From positions 1 through 35,248 of the forward strand of contig MHBG01000020.1 of the NCBI GenBank assembly GCA_001804785.1: a stretch of DNA of 35,248 nt, read 5' to 3'. Source of the DNA: Lentisphaerae bacterium GWF2_45_14. GTDB lineage: Bacteria > Verrucomicrobiota > Lentisphaeria > Victivallales > GWF2-45-14. The notes beneath the pieces were generated by a model. The model had not been told where the DNA came from and ran no database searches. It saw only the letters and a list, made by a program, of their open reading frames with translations. Below are positions 15,476 through 23,064 of the stretch, one piece after another. Position 1 is the stretch's first letter. Every line of letters begins with the position of its first letter. Both the position numbers and the translations under genes were made by a program.

Positions 15476-16006
15476 TTAACAGCCCAGATATGAGCGGTAA
15501 AGCAGTTTTGACTTCATTTTTTCATTTTCATAACTATATACCGAGATAGTTTTGAGGGAAAATTCGCATTCGGGCGGGGTCATAAGGAGCGATTCGCGTA
15601 TTTCTCCGATGCGGATTCCTTTCTTGAGCCTTATCGTACAGTGCGGAGTAAATGGAAAAGGATTGGGATTAAATAGTATCCCGGAGGATTCAAGCGCGAA
15701 ATGAATCTGTATAAAGTTCAACGGGTTTGCCGGTTCAAAATATATTATGCCCGTCCCGCGAAACTTTTTCACCCGAAGAAAGGATGACACGAACGGGCTG
15801 AACTTCGATGCCACATCGGCAATTGTCCTGAATACGAGATCCGGCCTTTGTCCGGCAGCGATTGTGCCCAGTCCAGAGGAGCCGGCGATTGTTATTTCCA
15901 CCGGGACATCGGCTCTTTCGGGGTCGAAGCGGCGTCTCATGGCCTTGATGTAGTCCGACGCCGGAGGCGGCACATCAAGAACTATATATGTAGGCAGATC
16001 AAACAT
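15476..16006 (-). CDS. 2H phosphoesterase / 2'-5' RNA ligase-like protein with one altered motif
   Basis: This 176-aa protein has the size and strand pattern of the LigT/2'-5' RNA ligase (2H) superfamily. Those enzymes need two HxT(S)x motifs for cyclic phosphodiester or 2'-5' bond chemistry. The second motif is clear, PHCTIRL (His122, Thr124). At the expected first position the sequence is PVEITIAGSSG, with Glu37 where His is expected. The protein may therefore be inactive, use different chemistry, or bind RNA only. The start ATG at 16006 lies 12 bp after the ruvA stop, and the gene precedes pgi on the same strand. Family assignment is from the fold-like pattern and is less firm than for its neighbours. 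Confidence 0.7.
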   Translation of the reverse strand: MFDLPTYIVLDVPPPASDYIKAMRRRFDPERADVPVEITIAGSSGLGTIAAGQRPDLVFRTIADVASKFSPFVSSFLRVKKFRGTGIIYFEPANPLNFIQIHFALESSGILFNPNPFPFTPHCTIRLKKGIRIGEIRESLLMTPPECEFSLKTISVYSYENEKMKSKLLYRSYLGC

Positions 16007-16018
16007 AGATAAATATCT

Positions 16019-16624
16019 TCAGGGATTTATTGATTGCAACGCTTTTCTTATAAGATTTTCGATAGAACGCTGCGACTCAGGCAGTTCCTCGATAAGCTTC
16101 AACACAGCCTTCCGCGCGCTCTCGTGCTTGACTCCAAGCTGTTCCAGTGCGCGTATCGCGTCAGCACCTTCTTTCGATGCCGAGCCTGAGCCTTCGACGG
16201 CAAACTTGGATTCCGGCGAAATCCGGTCAACCTTGTCTTTGAGTTCCACGATCAGACGCTCTGCGGTTTTCTTCCCTATCCCGTTTATACTTTTAATCGA
16301 ATTCACGTCACCGGTACTTATTGCGGCGCAGAAGCTGGGTATCGGCATACAGCTTAAAATGCTGAGGGCCAGCTTCGGGCCGACCCCGCTTACGGACATA
16401 AGAACATTGAAAAGCTCTTTTTCAATCTTGGAGGCAAAGCCGTAAAGCGTTATCGCGTCCTCCTTCACCGCCATTTCAGTAAATATTTCCGCCGTTTTTC
16501 CGACTTGCGGCAGCGCATCGTAAGTACTTATGGGGATGAATACCTGGTAACCCACCCCGTTGACATCGATCAATATTTCTGAAAATGTCGATTCAAGAAT
16601 TATCCCTTTAAGCCTGGCTATCAT
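16019..16624 (-). CDS. ruvA: Holliday junction branch migration protein RuvA
   Basis: This 201-aa protein has the standard three-domain RuvA layout. The N-terminal OB fold starts MIARLKGIILE and contains DVNGVGYQV. Two helix-hairpin-helix motifs follow (VSGVGPKLALSIL near residue 80 and INGIGKKTAERLIVELKDK near 115). A C-terminal helical domain (about 150-200) binds RuvB. The tetramer binds four-way DNA junctions and loads RuvB for branch migration in recombinational repair. AGGAC lies 6 bp before the ATG. ruvB and ruvC are not in the window, although ruvA is often next to one of them. It heads a minus-strand run with the 2H phosphoesterase-like gene, pgi and the KamA-like gene. Confidence 0.96.
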   Translation of the reverse strand: MIARLKGIILESTFSEILIDVNGVGYQVFIPISTYDALPQVGKTAEIFTEMAVKEDAITLYGFASKIEKELFNVLMSVSGVGPKLALSILSCMPIPSFCAAISTGDVNSIKSINGIGKKTAERLIVELKDKVDRISPESKFAVEGSGSASKEGADAIRALEQLGVKHESARKAVLKLIEELPESQRSIENLIRKALQSINP

Positions 16625-16813
16625 TTCATGTCCTTTTGTTTAAGATGAAAAATAACAGCCATAGCCATTTATTCAACCAGTCAAAGGCCTGCTTCGATAT
16701 ACCTTGCCGTTCTGCCCCTGCACATCATAAGAAAAATAACTTTTCCGCCCGGCACATCCAGAGCTTTTTCCTAATTTCATGTTCTGATTTTTGCCGGACA
16801 GTAGTGATTAAAA

Positions 16814-18703
16814 CTAAAAATAAATGCTGAAAAATCTTGAATCATCCAACAATTTCTCATTTCCTGCAGATGCGTAGTCGCAGAGCATTGTCTGAAAACA
16901 CTTATTTCCGGAAGTGATTTTCGCTTCAAAAGCATACCAGACTTCTTTAGATTCCGCAACCTTCAAATTGCAGGAAAATCCCATTGGGAGAGGGCTTCCA
17001 AACATCTCTTCCTCCCCGTTGCCGATATATTTGCTCCTCGCCAGCAAAAGAGGACCGTAAACAAGCGTACTTGCGCGCTCCGTCAAAAATATCTCTTTCA
17101 TGGCATCGTCACCGGATTTCCAGCGTATCAGGTACCAGTCGGAAATCCGTGCAGGGGAAATATGTTCTCGTATCTCCAGTTTCCTATCGAATTGAAGCTG
17201 CATTTCCGTGTGTCCTGAGTCAAGCATAATCTCAAACCAATCAGCGTTGTTTCCGTCAAAACGTTTTCCGGCAGTCGTGAGTGAACTTGACGTTGCCCAT
17301 CCAGGAATCCGGAGTTTTAATTTAACAGGATGTTGCAGTTCCGCACGGAATGTGAGCTTGGCAAAACCGGTAGACAGATAGTCTCCAGATACGGAAAGAT
17401 TTATCCGGCCCGCATTTATCGTGAAATCAGAGTTGAATTCTACATATAAATTGATATAGATGGCGTCTTCGGAAAACATCGTCATTGCCTGGCTCATATC
17501 CATGAAGCCGCGCGGAATATTATTTACGCAGCAATGGTTATGAGTGAATTTCGCCTGTTCTAGAGCAGTTAGATGATGTCCGCATCCACGCACGCCCCTG
17601 GACCCCCATTTTCCGTCACGGTAAACACCTGCCAGAAACGGATTGTAAAACGCCAGCTCAAAATCATCCATATAGGATTTGTTTCCCGTCAGCGAAAAGA
17701 GTTCATAGCAGAAGCGCATCCAGTGAATTATATCGCATACCTCCGAGATTGCGTTCAACTGTTCGGAAGCATGTGCAAAAATGTCATTGAATCCCACGCT
17801 GAACAATACATTAAACTCGTTTTTCCTGAGCATAGCATGGAATTTCACGCAAGCTTCCAGCAATTTCTCATCCGCAGTTATTTTATACAGGGCCAGAATG
17901 CCTTCGAAACAAGACAACATCTCGTATACTTTTGCCCATTGCGGAGTATCCGGATACCATTCATGCACAGGGATGCCTTTCAGCGCATTGGCGATGATAT
18001 TTGGGATTTTTTCATCCTCGCGCATCCAATCTCCGGCAATTTCCTGCGCAAATTTCAAATAAGAACTGTTCCCTGTCGCCTCATAAAGCATTATAATGGG
18101 CTTCAGGATTGAACAACTGGGGAGTCCGGCGAAAGTGCCTGTATCGGCAAGTCGAATATGATTATCATGCAGTTGCTTGATTAGATGATCCGCGAGACGG
18201 ACAGCAGCCTGCAGAATCTCTGAATCACTTGTAACACGCCAAGCCTCCAACAACCCCCAGAGTGTGTATTTGCGGCACCATATATTCCAGTTCCAATTGG
18301 AAGGCGTGCCCAGTATGGCTTCAGTTTTTTCCCGGTCTGCAGGAAAAACCATCAGGGAATCTCTGTAGGTTCCAAGATATCCATCCGGCTTCTGATATGT
18401 AATTAGCTTCAACGCCGCATTATGGATAAATTCACGCAGTTCTTCATTTTGGGAATACTCAGAGACCTGAACTGCCCCGATTATCCACTTGCCCCAGAAT
18501 TCTCCCTGCCAGATTCCGTGAACTCCAGAAGCATCGTCCAATTGATTTTTGAACGCATCCTCCGCTTCCCGATAAATCACGTTTCGCGCTTCCGGCGAAT
18601 TTATCCGTTCAAAAAAGAAACGTTCCATAATTTCGGAAACATGCCCATCAATATGGGACCTTACACCCTTCAAGACTTTGTTTTTGTATTTTGTATTCTG
18701 CAT
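16814..18703 (-). CDS. GH127-type (DUF1680) glycoside hydrolase, beta-L-arabinofuranosidase-like
   Basis: This 629-aa protein has an (alpha/alpha)6-barrel of the DUF1680/GH127 group (about 30-420: QGEFWGKWI, KPDGYLGTY) followed by beta-rich domains. The zinc-bound catalytic set of GH127 is recognisable: Glu321 and Cys323 in ISEVCDIIHW, and adjacent Cys391-Cys392 in HNHCCVNNIPRG. GH127 members remove beta-L-arabinofuranose or related sugars from plant-type glycans. The usual acid/base Glu region is not clearly conserved (FNDIF near 307), so specificity is uncertain. The frame is open to 18760, but ATG 18703 is better: GGA lies 7 bp upstream and a -10 box at 18746-18751 would put the longer start outside the transcript. 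No signal peptide is visible, so it is probably cytosolic. It is divergent from the AraC regulator. Confidence 0.83.
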   Translation of the reverse strand: MQNTKYKNKVLKGVRSHIDGHVSEIMERFFFERINSPEARNVIYREAEDAFKNQLDDASGVHGIWQGEFWGKWIIGAVQVSEYSQNEELREFIHNAALKLITYQKPDGYLGTYRDSLMVFPADREKTEAILGTPSNWNWNIWCRKYTLWGLLEAWRVTSDSEILQAAVRLADHLIKQLHDNHIRLADTGTFAGLPSCSILKPIIMLYEATGNSSYLKFAQEIAGDWMREDEKIPNIIANALKGIPVHEWYPDTPQWAKVYEMLSCFEGILALYKITADEKLLEACVKFHAMLRKNEFNVLFSVGFNDIFAHASEQLNAISEVCDIIHWMRFCYELFSLTGNKSYMDDFELAFYNPFLAGVYRDGKWGSRGVRGCGHHLTALEQAKFTHNHCCVNNIPRGFMDMSQAMTMFSEDAIYINLYVEFNSDFTINAGRINLSVSGDYLSTGFAKLTFRAELQHPVKLKLRIPGWATSSSLTTAGKRFDGNNADWFEIMLDSGHTEMQLQFDRKLEIREHISPARISDWYLIRWKSGDDAMKEIFLTERASTLVYGPLLLARSKYIGNGEEEMFGSPLPMGFSCNLKVAESKEVWYAFEAKITSGNKCFQTMLCDYASAGNEKLLDDSRFFSIYF

Positions 18704-18745
18704 CACTTTTTCCAATCCTGTAATTTGAATTCTGAGTTTGAATAT

Positions 18746-18751
18746 ATTATA
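18746..18751 (-). promoter_or_regulatory. Candidate -10 element for the GH127 gene
   Basis: TATAAT on the minus strand lies 42 bp before the ATG at 18703, in the divergent region shared with the AraC gene. No good -35 is seen at 16-18 bp, which is common for promoters that need an AraC-type activator. Confidence 0.35.
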
Positions 18752-18819
18752 ATAGAACAAGGCGGAGATTAGAATGTTTTAAAGTCCAATAAACCTTTAA
18801 TATTGTCTAAAATATAAAC

Positions 18820-19614
18820 ATGATTAAAAGAGTCGAAGAAAAAGATTTTATAAGTGGACATACCGTCCATATTAATGGTCATAATATCTGGACTCAGCGC
18901 TTGACTGATTCTTACGGTCTTCTATTTATTTATTCCGGATCGTGTAATATTTCCATCGGTCAGGATACATTAAATGCGAAGTCCGGTGACCTGATTCTGA
19001 TGCACCCGAGATTCAGGCATTCCTTTCAAACGTCGAATGCCGCGATGTTCTGGTTTCATTTCGTGCCGCGTCCGCATGTGATGCCGTTACTGGACTGGCC
19101 GGGAAAAATTCCAGGCCTTGCCTGTATTCATCTTGAAGAAACTGTATCTAAATCTGTAAAAAAAGAGCTGCAGGAAGCTCATCTACTGGAAAAACATCAT
19201 TTAACCGGATGGTTTATGCTGGCATGTTCTTTACTGGAGACAACCCTCGCCAGAGGGTATAACCATCTTCTAAGCCGAAAGTTTGAAGACATTCAGCACA
19301 TCCAAATTGTACAGAAATTACTGCAGAAAAATAAGGAAAGCATAGATAAAATTGCAAAAAAATGCGGAATATCGCGGGCATCATTGTATACAAAATTCAA
19401 ACAGGCGACTGGACTCTCCCCGCAACAATACCGCGAATCGGCAATCCTGCGCCACTCCATGCATCTTCTGGAAGGCACTTCCATGTCCATTGCTCAAATA
19501 GCTGAAGAGGTGGGGATTCCTGACCCCTTTTATTTCTCAACACGTTTTCGGAAATATTACGGAGCGTGCCCTCGAGAATATCGCAATCGGATGACCAAAT
19601 CAAAACTGAACTGA
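18820..19614 (+). CDS. AraC-family transcriptional regulator
   Basis: This 264-aa protein has an N-terminal cupin-like sensor (GLLFIYSGSCNISIG, then KSGDLILMHPRFRHSFQ, about 30-90) typical of sugar-responsive AraC regulators. Its C-terminal double helix-turn-helix has helices in DKIAKKCGISRASLYTKFKQ and MSIAQIAEEVGIPDPFYFST, ending FRKYYGACPREYRN. It probably binds the 116-bp region shared with the divergent GH127 gene and controls it in response to a sugar or oligosaccharide. The ATG has no clear ribosome-binding site, only an A-rich lead (AAAATATAAAC). No kinase or transporter gene is adjacent, so the regulated unit visible here is one enzyme plus the regulator. Confidence 0.92.
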   Translation: MIKRVEEKDFISGHTVHINGHNIWTQRLTDSYGLLFIYSGSCNISIGQDTLNAKSGDLILMHPRFRHSFQTSNAAMFWFHFVPRPHVMPLLDWPGKIPGLACIHLEETVSKSVKKELQEAHLLEKHHLTGWFMLACSLLETTLARGYNHLLSRKFEDIQHIQIVQKLLQKNKESIDKIAKKCGISRASLYTKFKQATGLSPQQYRESAILRHSMHLLEGTSMSIAQIAEEVGIPDPFYFSTRFRKYYGACPREYRNRMTKSKLN

Positions 19615-19648
19615 ATGATTATACTGCTTGGAACAACGTATTGAAAAT

Positions 19649-19716
19649 GAGGGAATGAGCTAAGGTCTATGGTATAGATATTTTCAAATTTAACAAATAA
19701 ATATTAGCTATTCCTC
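19649..19716. other. Imperfect inverted repeat between convergent genes (possible terminator)
   Basis: GAGGGAATGAGCTAA (19649-19663) pairs, with two single-base bulges, with TTAGCTATTCCTC (19704-19716). The loop contains a small internal hairpin, TCTAT-GGT-ATAGA (19666-19678). It lies between the convergent AraC and sigma-factor genes, so it may act as a structured, bidirectional end signal. It lacks a clear T-tract. Confidence 0.3.
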
Positions 19717-19762
19717 TTGTCTTTAATGCGATGTACACCTAGGCCGGAATAGCGGCGGAAAA

Positions 19763-20467
19763 TCAGTCGGAGAAGATATCTTTGACGTTTTTCAGGTCGG
19801 TTCTCATTTTGATGATGGCTTCGTGCTGGAGCTGTCGTACGCGTTCACGAGAAATCCCGAGCGCTTTGCTGATTTCCAGATGGGTTAGGGCTTTTTCAGA
19901 AGAAAGGCCGAAGTACATTTTGATGATAGCTTTTTCCCGCTCGTCAAGCCGTTCGAGACTGCCCATTATGATGGCGGAGCGTTCGTTCATAGCGAGTTCA
20001 AAATCGGGAAGATTTTCTCTTCCGCTTTTCAGCGATTCAAGAATTGTTCCGTCGTTGCCTGTCTTCTCATAAATGGAGATCGTGCGCGAGTTTTCACCGA
20101 TGTTCAGATATTTTTCTATTTCACTATCTGTCATGCTTTTCGCGTTGTGTTCGTGTTTCTCTGTCGCCTTGAGCTTTCTTGCGTGCCGAATTCTGGAAAG
20201 CGTCCACGACGGCACCCTGATTTCGGAGCCGTATTTTTCGGCGGCCCTGTACATTGACTGCTTTATCCAGCAGGCGGCATAGCTTGAGAAGGTTGTTCCA
20301 CGTGCCGGGTTATACTTATCCGCCGCCTTCATAAGGCCCATGCAGCCTTCGGAGACGAGGTCTTCCTGTGGAAGCGGCAGGCGCTTGAGTTCGTATGCTA
20401 TTTTATAGACAAGCCCGATATTGTTCTCGGCTGAAACACTGGTTCCACTCTGTATTTGAAATTCCAT
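19763..20467 (-). CDS. Sigma-70 family RNA polymerase sigma factor (short, group 2/3-like)
   Basis: This 234-aa sigma factor starts directly at region 2: NIGLVYKIAYELKRLPLPQ, then EDLVSEGCMGLMKAADKYNP and the region 2.3-2.4 helix TTFSSYAACWIKQSMYRAA. A region-3-like linker follows. Region 4 is LDEREKAIIKMYFGL plus the -35-binding helix-turn-helix LEISKALGISRERVRQLQHE. Region 1.1 and most of 1.2 are missing, so it is not the primary sigma. It resembles RpoS/SigB/WhiG-size alternative factors, but no anti-sigma gene is adjacent. AAGGAT lies 7 bp before the ATG. It is transcribed divergently from a histidine kinase gene about 200 bp away. The condition it responds to is not visible. Confidence 0.9.
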   Translation of the reverse strand: MEFQIQSGTSVSAENNIGLVYKIAYELKRLPLPQEDLVSEGCMGLMKAADKYNPARGTTFSSYAACWIKQSMYRAAEKYGSEIRVPSWTLSRIRHARKLKATEKHEHNAKSMTDSEIEKYLNIGENSRTISIYEKTGNDGTILESLKSGRENLPDFELAMNERSAIIMGSLERLDEREKAIIKMYFGLSSEKALTHLEISKALGISRERVRQLQHEAIIKMRTDLKNVKDIFSD

Positions 20468-20572
20468 AAGGCAATCCTTGCTGTTTTATTCTGTGTTTAT
20501 TATTAGCATTTGGCGTGCCATAATAGTTAAGATTTTAGAAATGAACCACTTACAGATAAAGCCGCCCATGCA

Positions 20573-20611
20573 CATATTGCGCGGCTTCCATATTGCGCGC
20601 ATATTTTGCGC
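20573..20611 (+). repeat. Three direct copies of CATATTGCGCG-like motif upstream of the histidine kinase
   Basis: CATATTGCGCG occurs at 20573-20583 and 20589-20599, and CATATTTTGCGC at 20600-20611. The spacings are 16 and 11 bp. They lie in the divergent region between the sigma factor and the histidine kinase, 56-94 bp before the kinase ATG. A regulator-binding array is the simplest reading. Confidence 0.5.
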
Positions 20612-20666
20612 AGTTGTCGGAGATTGCGTCTTTGCTTTTACCCGAGTTTATGTGTATTTTTTCACC

Positions 20667-21968
20667 ATGAGCAACGAAAGAAGATATCTTCTTCCATTAA
20701 CCGTAAGTTTATGCCTGATAGTTTTTCTCGGGCTTTGGGTAACTTACGAGTTTCTCTATTCGTATTCGGATGAAATCGTTCAGCAGAGAAAAAATGCAGG
20801 CGAACTTCGGGGTATTCTGAAAGCGGCGCTTCTCATAAGCTCCGAAAATGGAAAGGCCGAGTCGGCGCGCCTCTCGGCTAATCTCAAGAATTTTATTGAG
20901 TTAAGCGGGATATCACAGATCACTATAAAAAACGATTCAGGGACACCGGTCTCCGTTTATTCCCAAAATGAGCTGCCTCTTTCCGAAGATTCGCCACAGG
21001 GACAGATTGTCAGAAAAGGGAAAATGATTGTCTGGGATACCGTAAACAGCCCATCCGAAATCGTCTGTAGAACGAAGGACGGCTTTCTTGGTAACAAGGG
21101 AACTACTATCGTCTACAAGGCTCCGTTTCTTCTTTACTTCGTACTCGACGCATCCGATTCCGGAAGCGAAGCCGCATACAGGGAGGGACTGGTGCAGACA
21201 GTTGCCGTACTAGGGGCGGGAGTTATAATAATACTATTCATAACGTGGTCTATATCAATGAGAAACCGAAAGCTCATGCTACGGCTGAAGGAAATAGAAA
21301 CGAAGAAAGAACAGGCCGAGGAACTCAGTCTTGCCGCCGCCGGGCTTGCGCACGAAACAAAAAACCCGCTCGGAGTGATACGCGGACTTGCCCAGCAGAT
21401 AGCGGACAACGCACGGAACTTGGAGCCGGCACGGGAAAAGGCGAAAGAGATAATGGAACAGGCCGATGTCACGACCGCGAGGTTGGGCGATTTTCTAAGT
21501 TACGCGCGGCAGCGCAGCCCTGAGCCTGCCGATGTCAAGGCGATTGATTTTCTTGAGCACATGAAGATGCTTGTCTCGGATGATTTCCGCAGTGAAAATG
21601 TGAAACTCTCTGTGGAAGCCGACGACATCACCATTTTTGCCGACAAGGAGATGCTTTCCCAGATTCTCCTGAACCTTCTTCTTAACAGCCTAAAATCATC
21701 GGCTGCGGGCGGCGAGACGAAAATAATCCTCCGCGAGACATCGCGTGGTTCCGCGAGGCTTGCCGTAACCGATACCGGCGGCGGAATTTCCCCAGAGATT
21801 CTCCCGCATATATTCAAGCCCTACACCAGCAGGCGGGTAGGCGGCTGCGGCATGGGCCTTGCCATAGTAAAGAGGCTTGTCGAACAGTCCGGCTGGCTGA
21901 TCGAAGTCAAATCAAAACCCGGCTCCGGCACAAAAATCTTTATAAATGACATAAAAGTGCTTAACTAG
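20667..21968 (+). CDS. Membrane-bound sensor histidine kinase (orphan)
   Basis: This 433-aa protein has a membrane segment at about residues 7-29, an extracytoplasmic sensor of ~145 residues without a recognised domain, and a second membrane segment at about 175-197. The HisKA domain follows, with phospho-acceptor His229 in AAAGLAHETKNPLGVIRG. The HATPase domain has the N box (QILLNLLLNSLKSS), G1 (VTDTGGGI), F (IFKPYTSRR), G2 (GGCGMGLAIVKRL) and G3 (GSGTKI). It would autophosphorylate and pass phosphate to a response regulator, but none is encoded in this window. The frame is open from 20478. ATG 20667 is preferred because it places the first membrane helix at the N-terminus; a ribosome-binding site is not obvious. 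An N-terminal extension cannot be excluded. Confidence 0.87.
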   Translation: MSNERRYLLPLTVSLCLIVFLGLWVTYEFLYSYSDEIVQQRKNAGELRGILKAALLISSENGKAESARLSANLKNFIELSGISQITIKNDSGTPVSVYSQNELPLSEDSPQGQIVRKGKMIVWDTVNSPSEIVCRTKDGFLGNKGTTIVYKAPFLLYFVLDASDSGSEAAYREGLVQTVAVLGAGVIIILFITWSISMRNRKLMLRLKEIETKKEQAEELSLAAAGLAHETKNPLGVIRGLAQQIADNARNLEPAREKAKEIMEQADVTTARLGDFLSYARQRSPEPADVKAIDFLEHMKMLVSDDFRSENVKLSVEADDITIFADKEMLSQILLNLLLNSLKSSAAGGETKIILRETSRGSARLAVTDTGGGISPEILPHIFKPYTSRRVGGCGMGLAIVKRLVEQSGWLIEVKSKPGSGTKIFINDIKVLN

Positions 21969-22091
21969 AGGAAATTTCGCGGGAAGGGGAAAAATTTGAC
22001 TCAGCCTCCTTCGAACCATTGTATACTTGATATTGTGTGGTACCGTGGTAACTTATGAACGTTTTTGTTAACATTACAATAGAAAGTTAAA

Positions 22092-23048
22092 ATGTATAAA
22101 AATAAAACGATCGGTGCCGTGGTACCATGCTACAATGAGGAAACTCAGATAAGCATTGTTATTGATACCATGCCGGATTTTGTGGATAAAATAATTATTG
22201 TTGATGATAAAAGTTCTGACAAAACGGTTGAGATAGTCAAAGGCTACAAAGAGAAGTTTCCTGAAAAAATAGAGCTTATCTGCCACGAAACAAACAGTGG
22301 CGTAGGAGCTTCGATATCAACTGGTTATATATGGTGCCGCAAGAACAAGATTGACGTTGCGGTGGTAATGGCCGGAGATGCCCAGATGGATCCGGAGGAC
22401 CTTCCCAATCTGCTGGATCCGGTTGTGGAGGACAGGGCTGATTACGCAAAAGGCAACCGCCTTATTTCCGGCGAAGCCTGGAAAAAAATTCCGCCAGTCC
22501 GCTATTTTGGAAACACAACACTTACGCTGATGACGAAAGTCGCCAGCGGCTACTGGCACGTTACCGATTCTCAGACGGGCTACACAGCGATTAACCGGAA
22601 AGCGTTGAAGCTCCTCCCCTTGGAGGACATATTTCCCCGCTACGGAATGCCGAACGATTTCCTGGTAACTTTGAATATTTTCAATATGAGGGTGATGGAT
22701 ATACCCATCAATCCGCTTTACGGGGTCGGCGAACGTAGCAAGATGATGATTCATCGTACCATTCCGTCGCTTCTTATGTTAATGATACGCCTCTTCCTGC
22801 GACGGATGCTCCGAAAGTATATAATACGTGACTTTCACCCGTTGATATTCTTTTATTTTATGAGCTTTGTGCTCAGTCTCTTCGCCATTCCGCTCGCGAT
22901 ACGGATAGTATATCTGTTTTTTGCAGGGTACAATATTTCGCCTATCAACGCGCTGGGAACAGGCTTTGCCGTAGTAATGTCTTTGCAGTTTCTCCTCTTT
23001 GCAATGTGGTTTGACATGGATTATAACCGAGACCTTAACCCACGTTAA
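22092..23048 (+). CDS. GT2-family glycosyltransferase with C-terminal membrane segments (polyprenyl-phosphate sugar type)
   Basis: At 318 aa, the N-terminal GT-A domain has VVPCYNEETQI, IIIVDDKSSDKT and the DXD-type metal site MAGDAQMDP. A later QTGYTAI segment matches the acceptor-side motif of this group. Two hydrophobic helices at the C-terminus (about 252-277 and 290-310) anchor it. This layout matches dolichyl/undecaprenyl-phosphate sugar synthases, which load a sugar from a nucleotide donor onto the lipid carrier at the inner membrane. The sugar is unknown. A polyprenyl-linked sugar is the donor used by GT-C enzymes such as the one encoded at 27828, a possible functional link. The gene is 16 bp upstream of hflX and 123 bp after the histidine kinase. 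Confidence 0.88.
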   Translation: MYKNKTIGAVVPCYNEETQISIVIDTMPDFVDKIIIVDDKSSDKTVEIVKGYKEKFPEKIELICHETNSGVGASISTGYIWCRKNKIDVAVVMAGDAQMDPEDLPNLLDPVVEDRADYAKGNRLISGEAWKKIPPVRYFGNTTLTLMTKVASGYWHVTDSQTGYTAINRKALKLLPLEDIFPRYGMPNDFLVTLNIFNMRVMDIPINPLYGVGERSKMMIHRTIPSLLMLMIRLFLRRMLRKYIIRDFHPLIFFYFMSFVLSLFAIPLAIRIVYLFFAGYNISPINALGTGFAVVMSLQFLLFAMWFDMDYNRDLNPR

Positions 23049-23064
23049 AGGCTAGATAAAGCTG

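Noticed and set aside
16625..16813. A 64-codon plus-strand frame and TTGACT-like boxes in the gap between ruvA and the GH127 gene
   Set aside because: The frame has no motif, runs into GH127, and the promoter boxes lack a matching -10 at proper spacing.
20478..20666. 63-residue N-terminal extension of the histidine kinase
   Set aside because: It would place the first membrane helix far inside and would translate the repeat region; ATG 20667 gives a standard layout.
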